Origin: Ampullaceana balthica
Lineage: Eukaryota > Mollusca > Gastropoda > Lymnaeidae
Assembly: GCA_944989445.1 (NCBI GenBank)
Contig: CALYLW010000169.1
Location: forward strand, 518,811 to 582,810
DNA: 64,000 bases
Reading direction: 5' to 3'
The position numbers and the translations under genes were made by a program. Under the pieces are notes generated by a model, which worked only from the letters and a program-made list of their open reading frames with translations, made no database searches and was not told the origin of the DNA. Each line of letters starts with the position of its first letter. Within the stretch, counting starts at the first letter, position 1. Shown here piece after piece: positions 60,601-64,000 of this stretch.

Positions 60601-62860
60601 AACAACCCTGGGTATTGTAGATGATGTGCAATTGTTTGACCAATACAGCAATCTTAAATCATTTGTACAAGACAAAAATGAACAGTTTTTTAAGACTCTT
60701 GCATGAACAGTGCAATAAAAATTACAATAAAATTATACTGACTTTAAGTTTAATCCTGAAAGAATCAAATGAAATATTCAAAATGTCTTCCTTATGTCGT
60801 CCTCCTTATTGTTTTATTATGCCCTCCTTTTGGTGCCCACGTATCTGGCAACCCTAGCTTAACAGGATCCAGTTGTTATCACGTTTTTTGGAACAGTTGA
60901 AAGTATATATTTGTTTTTCTCTCGTTCAACAACTCGTTGTGAAGAATTAAAAAGAATTGTGCCAATCACAGTGAAGAGGGAGTCTAAAACATGCTAGAGT
61001 GCAGGATCAGAAGCTGTTAAAGATATTTATGAAGGACTATATGAACTAGTAGGGCTGTTGGAAAAATTATCAGAAGATGCAATTATGATGCCTGACAACA
61101 GAAGTGATGCAGACACTTTACTGGCAGGTATAGGCCTATTTTAAGCTTAAACTTCCTAGTTTCGATACATTTCTGGAACATCATACTTGGGAAAATTGAT
61201 CGTGTCCATGCAGAAACGGTTGCAGGATCCTACTATGAATTTCAAGGAAGCAGCATCTGATCTTGAATCGCTGCAAAAACTTGTCAACATTCGTTATTAT
61301 TTTAGCCTAGTTGCGATAGACAATGGAAAAACAAGATGCACAACTTGGGGAATCGAGGTTGACAGAAGGATTAGACGACATCGGATGATACCTGGAGAAT
61401 TAACAAGAGATGCAGAACTTTCGGCAGAAGAAGAAATTGCACGTGTTATGAACTGCGTAATTGATAGACTCCAACAGGAGATATCAATACGGTTTTTGTC
61501 TAAAAATCTTAAACTTAAACACCAAATTTGGATTTTTAATAAAAGTCAAAACTCTTCTCGATGAGACAAATGTCGATACACATCGTCAAAATTGCTTAGA
61601 TTTTGGAAATTTCTACGACACTGAAGTCAATGGTCACGAATTGTGCACAGAAGTCGGAGACTACGAAATGCTATTCAGTTCCCGGACTGAAGTTCATCAG
61701 GAAACTCCTTTGGAGCTTCTTGGTTTTATTGTTTCATATGGAGATAACGTATTTCCAAATCTGTGCATTCCACTGCAAATACTTGCGTTTAAATTTCAAG
61801 CTGTAAGCGGTCCTTCAGCAAACTGAAGCTTATTTTGTCTTATTTACATGCTTCAATGGGACAAGATCGTCTTAGTGAACTTGCACTCCTTAGCATCGAA
61901 AGAGAAACACTTGAGAATATTAATTTTGACAATGTGATTGACGAGTTTGCGACTGTCAAATCAAGGAGGATCAATTTGTTGTAGATTATGTCTATTCCAG
62001 TCATGTATAATTGGTAGAGTCTATTTTTTTCCTCAAATAAATTGTTTACAATCGCATAGAGAATTATTAGTCTGTATTCTACTTCATTAAAATACCAGAT
62101 GTTTCGAAAATGAACCGTAAAGGGGCGCAGAATTTGTGTCATGTCCCCGGGCGCAGATGACCCTAGCTACGCCACTGGAACAGTTACATACTTTTCATTA
62201 ATTATAACTTTACTCTATGGCCAGCTTATATGTAAATAATGTTCCTATTTATTCATATTTATTATGACAGGTAACAATTAACTTTTGTTGAAATAATAAT
62301 GAATAGTAAAATCTTATTATCAAATTGGAAAGCGTGTCAGTATGTAATGTACATGGGTAATAGAGTGTGAATGTGAAATAAAATGACAAGTACAGGGTTA
62401 TAATCATTAATTCATATTTTATACGTTGTAAATTGTAATTGATTTAGACAAAATATATATGCGGCCCGCCTATGACGATACAATATTCAATGTGGCCCTC
62501 CGTAGAAAAAGTTTGCCCACCCCTGTCTTAAAACATAGTTAATTTTTTTCACTAAATGGCATTCAACTATTTTTAAAATATGTCTTTCTCCATTTCTGTC
62601 CCAGTTCAGGACTTATCATCTCAAACCTGCCTGTCTGAAGGACTTATCATCTCAAACCTGCCTGTCTGAAGGACTTATCATCTCAAACCTGCCTGTCTGA
62701 AGGACTTATCATCTCAAACCTGCCTGTCTGAAGGACTTATCATCTCAAACCTGCCTGTCTGAAGTTGTTCTGGATGTATTTGTTGGATGCCTCAACTAGA
62801 GTTGGACATTGGTATTGGTCAGCAAACTGCCGGACAGACAGGCACGAACTCGGTTCAAGT
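39442..62860 (-). CDS. KLHL18: Kelch-like protein 18-like gene, 3' ten coding exons (5' partial)
   Basis: Ten exons on the minus strand join in phase: 62860-62755, 55699-55607, 53656-53496, 51719-51602, 50672-50546, 45958-45844, 45646-45542, 45000-44889, 42850-42656 and 39660-39442. They total 1351 nt, giving one leading base, 449 codons and a stop. Visible residues 1 to about 130 are the BACK domain (motifs [19 protein letters not shown]). Residues about 153-449 are six kelch repeats, each with a GG doublet and a spaced Y and W (for example [17 protein letters not shown]). The ending HEGGVGVG is typical of KLHL18. Family knowledge: BTB-BACK-kelch proteins bind cullin-3 through BTB/BACK and recruit substrates through the kelch propeller for ubiquitination. 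The BTB domain is not encoded in the window and must lie to the right. No frameshift or internal stop was seen, so it looks functional. The nearest alternatives are other KLHL paralogues, such as KLHL20 or KLHL12. Confidence 0.9.
39966..40024. repeat. Left remnant of the intron-9 minisatellite
   Basis: Two ACTCTGATACCATTGCCAAC units, the same monomer as at 42397-42607, separated from it by the hAT insertion. Confidence 0.85.
40250..41650 (-). pseudogene. hAT transposase remnant (ZMYM1/DUF4371-like), split by an insertion
   Basis: From right to left, the minus frames read [39 protein letters not shown] and [14 protein letters not shown]. The nested element interrupts here, then [35 protein letters not shown] and [13 protein letters not shown] follow. 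The order and motifs are those of ZMYM1-like hAT transposases. Internal stops and the insertion make it non-functional. Confidence 0.85.
40859..41289. mobile_element. GGTTCACC...ACGGCCCC transposon, copy 2, nested in the hAT
   Basis: Left GGTTACCCGTCAAAAGGGCC; inverted right GGTTCACCAACAAAACGGCC. The interior is inverted relative to copy 1 (15321-16269) and lacks its nested R-1 repeat. It falls between two halves of the transposase reading. No clear TSD was seen. Confidence 0.75.
42397..42607. repeat. 23-26-bp minisatellite next to the exon-9 donor
   Basis: About 9 units of AACTGTAAAACTGATACC plus ATTGCC, alternating CAAC and CATC. Some units have an extra CT (ACTCTGATACC). It ends in a C-run about 48 nt from the splice donor. 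Confidence 0.93.
42656..42850 (-). CDS. KLHL18: KLHL18-like exon (visible exon 9), kelch repeats 4-5
   Basis: Acceptor TTTCTGGCAG and donor GTGAGG, with 65 whole codons. It starts [17 protein letters not shown], continues [19 protein letters not shown] and ends [12 protein letters not shown] and VAPMH align with the KLHL18 family. A 23-26-bp array starts about 48 nt past the donor. Confidence 0.93.
43111..43330. repeat. CAATGTTCC-family MITE, copy 2 (degenerate, partly doubled)
   Basis: CGCGCAGCAGTTTATAGTTA at 43160 and CGCTGCAGTTTAGAGTTACC at 43290, each followed by an AGCAAATTT word, give two tandem half-copies of the family seen at 31102 and 51151. Confidence 0.6.
43331..44666. other. Intron sequence, no feature recognised except a short repeat
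   Basis: An acidic-looking minus frame near 43430-43640 ([16 protein letters not shown]) may be a fragment of a PiggyBac-type transposase N-terminus, which is often acidic; this is weak. A ~20-bp GACAGACAGGACGCGGGCCT repeat occurs three times at 44110-44170. Confidence 0.3.
44667..44876. repeat. 35-bp minisatellite, 6 copies, abutting the exon-8 donor
   Basis: Units CAGGCAAACCAACGTTAACA followed by GACAGATGCCCTTAT. On the gene strand the array begins 12 nt after the exon end at 44889. Confidence 0.95.
44889..45000 (-). CDS. KLHL18: KLHL18-like exon (visible exon 8), kelch repeats 3-4
   Basis: Acceptor CATTCCAG and donor GTAAGT. The reading is [20 protein letters not shown] then [14 protein letters not shown]. 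The RSAAGVTV and GGHDG motifs match KLHL18 of other animals. A 35-bp tandem array begins about a dozen bases past the donor. Confidence 0.93.
45542..45646 (-). CDS. KLHL18: KLHL18-like exon (visible exon 7), end of kelch 2 and start of kelch 3
   Basis: Acceptor TTGCCATTCCAG and donor GTAAGT. The reading is [20 protein letters not shown] then [10 protein letters not shown], across a 197-bp intron from the previous exon. Phase (2+1) matches both neighbours. Confidence 0.92.
45844..45958 (-). CDS. KLHL18: KLHL18-like exon (visible exon 6), kelch repeat 2
   Basis: The acceptor is TACAAAG, with a weak pyrimidine tract, and the donor is GTAAAG. Two bases complete Gly, then 37 codons: [35 protein letters not shown]. 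This is a canonical kelch blade. The preceding intron (4.6 kb) holds the interlocked inverted repeats and a truncated LINE. Confidence 0.92.
46465..49271. repeat. Large inverted repeat A/A', arms about 1.3 kb
   Basis: Arm A (46465-47809) begins TACAGTTGAAACCGGTTTAG. Arm A' (47956-49271) is its inverted copy, ending in inverted TACAGTCGAAACCGCTTAAG. Matching landmarks include GCACATGTTAATATTTTGCC, CACAGCACGCTGTG and ACTTCCGGCTATT. The TA-CAGTCGAA ends resemble pogo/Tigger-type termini (inference). The arms also hold an inverted GGTTCCCACTCAGGAAAAC hAT-like terminus. No coding sequence was seen. It lies in the intron between visible exons 5 and 6. Confidence 0.88.
47810..49414. mobile_element. 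TA-flanked element with ~145-bp TIRs B/B', interlocked with A/A'
   Basis: B (47810-47955) starts TACAGTCGAACCCACTTACC. B' (49272-49414) is its inverted copy, ending GTGGGTTCGACTGTA. Shared internal words include AAATTCTCTCTTTGTCTTAGC (inverted in B'). Between them lies arm A', so B-A'-B' forms a 1.6-kb unit typical of a TA-inserting DNA transposon. Confidence 0.75.
49684..50342 (-). pseudogene. 5'-truncated non-LTR retrotransposon (CR1/L2-like RT C-terminus)
   Basis: An open frame of 188 codons (50342-49776) carries [60 protein letters not shown] and [17 protein letters not shown]. These are the thumb and tail region of CR1/L2-type reverse transcriptases, typical of a LINE 3' end. A TAAGA/GATAA tail repeat (49684-49710) ends the element. 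The open frame suggests a fairly recent insertion. The catalytic domain and endonuclease are missing. Confidence 0.85.
50343..50431. repeat. 45-bp direct repeat at the LINE 5' junction
   Basis: AGTCCTATTCTATATGATAT...GGGTAAATGTTTCA occurs twice in tandem, immediately upstream of the truncated LINE. Confidence 0.85.
50546..50672 (-). CDS. KLHL18: KLHL18-like exon (visible exon 5), kelch repeat 1
   Basis: Acceptor GATGGCAG and donor GTGATT. It has 42 codons plus one base, beginning [18 protein letters not shown] and ending [13 protein letters not shown] and W are at kelch spacing. The AGDSL insert in blade 1 is shared with KLHL18 of other animals. Confidence 0.92.
51151..51326. mobile_element. 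CAATGTTCC-family MITE, copy 3
   Basis: 176 bp. Left CAATGTTCCATTTAAGGTGC; inverted right CAATGTTCTCTCTAAGG. The interior CGCTGCAGTTTAGAATTACC is shared with 31102-31312. It lies in the intron between visible exons 4 and 5. Confidence 0.75.
51602..51719 (-). CDS. KLHL18: KLHL18-like exon (visible exon 4), BACK to kelch transition
   Basis: Acceptor ATGTTCCAG and donor GTGAGT. One base completes an Arg codon, then 39 codons follow: [34 protein letters not shown]. The segment [13 protein letters not shown] is strongly diagnostic of KLHL proteins and RPRCCT of KLHL18. The exon ends in the first strand of kelch repeat 1. Confidence 0.92.
51826..52370. repeat. 12-bp minisatellite, about 45 copies
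   Basis: Unit AGCTGTGTTACA, with GGTTGTGTTACA variants and three 15-bp units containing an extra TTG (AGCTGTTGTGTTACA). It lies about 105 bp upstream of the exon-4 acceptor. The open frames on both strands (CNTA, VLQA) follow from the period. Confidence 0.96.
53150..53511 (-). repeat. 26-bp array of duplicated exon end plus splice donor
   Basis: About 14 units. On the gene strand each has CTCCTTACAGTGCAG followed by GTAGGACATTA. The first unit is the real end and donor of visible exon 3. The rest lie in the intron and preserve the AG|GTAGGA site in most copies. Confidence 0.95.
53496..53656 (-). CDS. KLHL18: KLHL18-like exon (visible exon 3), BACK domain
   Basis: Acceptor CATGACAG and donor GTAGGA. 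It has 53 codons plus two bases, starting [12 protein letters not shown] and containing [19 protein letters not shown], the typical BACK C-terminal half. Its last 14 or so bases and its donor are repeated about 14 times in the following intron. A 45-bp minisatellite ends about 45-50 nt upstream of its acceptor. Confidence 0.9.
53710..54876. repeat. 45-bp minisatellite, about 26 near-identical copies
   Basis: Unit GGTCGGTTCACACTGACTTC, AGGTGAAACACAATGG, ACACAAGCT. The period 45 keeps frames open (487 codons on plus, 346 on minus), but these are simple 15-residue ladders without gene context. Copies differ only by CAAGCT/CGAGCT and GTCGG/GTCAG, so the array is young. Confidence 0.97.
54877..55200. 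mobile_element. Partial hAT-like terminus (CCGATATATCGG-rich)
   Basis: Begins TAGGGGTCTACCGATATATC, with a dense palindromic GGCCGATATATCGGC and CGATATCGG set. More GATATATCGATCC and GTATCGGCCGA words follow up to about 55190. The right terminus was not identified. It starts exactly at the end of the 45-bp array. Confidence 0.55.
55377..55470. repeat. 40-bp tandem repeat, ~2.3 copies
   Basis: GGGATACATCTGTAAGCAGA followed by TGTAGTCAGACACAATGAAT, repeated directly. Confidence 0.9.
55607..55699 (-). CDS. KLHL18: KLHL18-like exon (visible exon 2), BACK domain
   Basis: Acceptor CTCCACAG and donor GTACAA bound 31 whole codons (phase 0 to 0). They encode [16 protein letters not shown] followed by [12 protein letters not shown], the conserved BACK segment L-x-S-x-DEL-x-V. 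The preceding intron, about 7.05 kb, carries the nested hAT stack. Confidence 0.9.
56364..57851 (+). pseudogene. hAT transposase (BED finger, GTF2IRD2-like) remnant of nest level 1
   Basis: In order along the plus strand: a C2H2/BED-like finger ([13 protein letters not shown]) at 56364-56591; [20 protein letters not shown] at about 56780; [13 protein letters not shown] with [20 protein letters not shown] at about 57000-57090; [17 protein letters not shown] at 57205; [17 protein letters not shown] at 57530; and the hAT C-terminal part ending [20 protein letters not shown] at 57770-57850. This matches the transposase lineage related to GTF2IRD2. Frameshifts, stops and a ~50-bp insertion (57716-57768) inactivate it. 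Confidence 0.85.
58901..60610 (-). mobile_element. hAT element, nest level 4 (innermost), perfect TSD
   Basis: 1710 bp. Left CAGGGCTGTTAACAATACT; inverted right CAGGGTTGTTAATATTGC. Subterminal zones are packed with AATACCAATA/ATTATTGGCAATA words. GGTATTGT flanks both sides exactly. Confidence 0.95.
59489..60169 (-). pseudogene. hAT transposase C-terminal half (hATC dimerisation domain), nest level 4
   Basis: An open frame of 226 codons. The end carries [40 protein letters not shown] and [12 protein letters not shown], the hAT C-terminal dimerisation signature (SSATVERLFS, R-S-R-L). Upstream [16 protein letters not shown] and DRRFSNLFD are typical of the same domain. The N-terminal catalytic part is missing or decayed (stops upstream near 60170-60250). 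The open frame implies this is the youngest insertion. Confidence 0.88.
62608..62763 (-). repeat. 31-bp array of duplicated exon end plus splice donor
   Basis: Five units. On the gene strand each reads CTTCAGACAG then GCAGGTTTGAGATGATAAGTC. The first unit is the true 3' end of visible exon 1 and its GC donor. Confidence 0.95.
62755..62860 (-). CDS. KLHL18: KLHL18-like exon (visible exon 1), start of BACK domain
   Basis: The acceptor is TTTGCAG before base 62860. One base completes a codon begun in an exon outside the window, then 35 codons follow containing [14 protein letters not shown] and ending NNFRQ, the first BACK helices. The phase-0 junction to the next exon requires a GC donor (CAG then GCAGGT). 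The nearest GT lies 4 nt further on and would break the frame. A 31-bp array that copies this exon end follows directly. Confidence 0.85.
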
Positions 62861-63185
62861 CTGCAAACCAGCAATGTAATACAATTATATGGGTACTAAA
62901 AATTAACAAGAGAAAGCAAATATAATGATTTATGTCTAATGCCAGGAGATTTCTTTTTAAGGCTGTGATAAGACAGTATGGCAGACAAAATTAAGCAGCC
63001 TATTGTTACTTCATAAATGAAGGCATTATTTGAGAAAATGTTACACAAAGTCAATAATTATTTAAATGAAATGAAATGACAACCATTACTACAAAAGTGA
63101 GCATTAGAGCCAGTATCACAATGTCAATAACCCAGTTGGTTTACTTTTTACATGCATTTAATTTTAGTTTATCTAAATCACAATA
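62861..63185 (-). other. Intron upstream of visible exon 1
   Basis: No exon recognised. The polypyrimidine tract and acceptor lie at 62861-62880. Confidence 0.4.
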
Positions 63186-63395
63186 TAAATGTTGGCGATA
63201 ATGTGTTTGGTGGCGATAATGTGTTTGGTGGCGGGAATGTGTTTGGTGGCGGGAATGTGTTTGGTGGCGGGAATGTGTTTGGTGGCGGGAATGTGTTTGG
63301 TGGCGGGAATGTGTTTGGTGGCGGTAATGTGTTTGGTGGCGGGAATGTGTTTGGTGGCGGGAATGTGTTTGGGGGCGGGAATGTGTTTGGTGAAC
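63186..63395. repeat. 18-bp minisatellite, about 11-12 copies
   Basis: Unit GGTGGCGGGAATGTGTTT, with GATAATG and GGTAATG variants. Frames in all phases stay open (GGNVF, PPPNTF) and are not genes. Confidence 0.96.
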
Positions 63396-63579
63396 TTGCT
63401 CTCAGACTTAAAATTTGAACGCCACTTACACTAAATAAATAAAGTTTATGCCTGAAGACTTTGTCTGAAGAGGTTTGCAGAAGAGGAACAGCTAGAATAT
63501 TTGCATCTAGGGATAAACTGTCAAATTGCTCCAACCCTTAAATTAATATCCTACGTTTGTTCACTTATTATATTTTAAC

Positions 63580-64000
63580 GAGCAACAAAGCTCGTCCAAG
63601 GACGTTCCGCCACAGTTCGGTGGCATGTTGTACCTCCCCTCCAACAGCCGTCTCGACCGACATACATGTGCATCGCGTCAAAAATACTATTCATTATAGT
63701 TAAAATAAATAACTCGTAAAAACAGAGCTTTTTGTTATAAATCCCAATGCGCATAACTCAGAATAAAGTCTTGGAAGAAATACTGCACCAAAAATAACTC
63801 GTTTTGAACGTCCCCGTAAATGGCGTAAACGTGTTCAATATGATTGGCTGTAGGAGTCATATGTGTTTGAGGGACCAATCGCTATAGATGACCTGACAGA
63901 AACTTGCCTTTTATTATATAGGATGTTATATGCCTCATTTTGGTGCTCCTGTACCTTGGCCTCAACGGACATATGTACCACCCCCCCCCTCAACTTGCTA
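63580..64000. other. Dispersed repeat fragment at the right edge
   Basis: AACTCGTAAAAACAGAGCTT and TTGTTATAAATCCCAATGCG near 63710 match the terminal zone of the R-1 repeats. GGACATATGTACCACC-type words near both 63630 and 63970 suggest a larger element cut by the window end. Confidence 0.4.

Larger units (their letters stand above)
58306..60856 (+). mobile_element. hAT-like element, nest level 3, imperfect TSD
   Basis: Both ends read TAGGGTTGCCAGAT (right inverted). The flanks GTTAAACA and GCTTAACA match at 6 of 8. Removing it rejoins the level-2 transposase reading (ANCDNHSLN to DPVVITFFG). The interior retains coding-like blocks ([33 protein letters not shown]), consistent with a decayed hAT transposase. 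Confidence 0.82.
58180..61990 (+). pseudogene. ZMYM1-like hAT transposase remnant of nest level 2, split by level 3
   Basis: Left part at about 58200-58305: [20 protein letters not shown] then [12 protein letters not shown]. It resumes after the level-3 insert at 60868 with [20 protein letters not shown], then [57 protein letters not shown] and the C-terminal [20 protein letters not shown] and [20 protein letters not shown]. Several frame changes occur between blocks. The order is that of intact family members. Confidence 0.85.
57858..62177 (+). mobile_element. hAT element, nest level 2 (ZMYM1-like), perfect TSD
   Basis: 4320 bp including inner nests. Both termini read CAGTGGCGTAGCTAGGG (right inverted), followed by ...CCCCGGGC. 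GAACAGTT flanks both sides exactly and overlaps the stop codon of the level-1 transposase. Confidence 0.96.
56077..62525 (+). mobile_element. hAT element, nest level 1 (outermost), GTF2IRD2/ZBED-like, perfect TSD
   Basis: 6449 bp including nested insertions. Left CAGGGGTGGCAAAACTACGG; inverted right CAGGGGTGGGCAAACTTTTT. Both lead into GCGGCCCG words. TCTTAAAA flanks both sides exactly. Without the nested insert it would be about 2.1 kb. It lies in the KLHL18 intron between visible exons 1 and 2, in opposite orientation to the gene. Confidence 0.96.

Noticed and set aside
39442..62860. KLHL18 as a processed pseudogene or a transposon-captured fragment
   Set aside because: It has nine introns with proper splice signals, consistent phase and no internal stop. 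The transposons lie only in introns.
62861..63534. Search for the BTB-encoding exon upstream of visible exon 1
   Set aside because: No frame in this stretch shows BTB motifs (such as an AHR-V-LA-S-YF-like core). The only long frame is the PPPNTF repeat.

Overview
This is animal nuclear DNA, not bacterial. It is AT-rich, has very few protein-coding exons, has spliced genes with GT/GC-AG introns, and is crowded with microsatellites, minisatellites and DNA transposons, mostly hAT. Nothing visible fixes the species. The repeat style and the kelch gene fit a mollusc-like invertebrate, but that is an inference with low confidence.

The one host gene I can support lies on the minus strand of the right-hand 24 kb. 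It is the 3' part of a Kelch-like BTB-BACK-kelch gene, best matched to KLHL18. Ten coding exons (62860 down to 39442) join without a phase conflict into 449 codons plus a stop: the BACK domain and six kelch repeats. The BTB-encoding exon(s) and the promoter lie beyond the right edge. By family knowledge the product is a substrate adaptor for cullin-3 ubiquitin ligase.

Layout. 1-20000: transposon-rich non-coding DNA with hAT transposase remnants (860-1750), several short hAT-type elements with 8-bp target duplications, a decayed LINE (about 9880-10790), minisatellites (4200-5000, 5236-5695, 14800-15268, 17488-17661) and (AT)n runs. 20000-28300: mostly unannotatable AT-rich DNA with four short or decayed DNA transposons. 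28827-36985: almost continuous satellite DNA, with a 15-bp array, a (GA)n run, a 27/28-bp array and a 4.3-kb 18-bp array. 39442-62860: the KLHL18-like gene, whose introns hold a ZMYM1-like hAT element (40025-42396), a pair of interlocked inverted repeats (46465-49414), a truncated LINE (49684-50342), several minisatellites, and a 6.4-kb stack of four nested hAT transposons (56077-62525). 62861-64000: upstream intron with an 18-bp array and a dispersed repeat.

The most unusual observations are these. (1) Two KLHL18 introns begin with tandem arrays whose unit is a copy of the exon 3' end plus its splice donor, at 53150-53511 and 62608-62763. (2) Four hAT elements are nested inside one another, three with perfect 8-bp target duplications. 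(3) Two inverted-repeat pairs interlock inside an intron. (4) A minisatellite unit contains the terminal sequence of a hAT element found elsewhere in the window. I saw no RNA gene, CRISPR array or prokaryote-type system.
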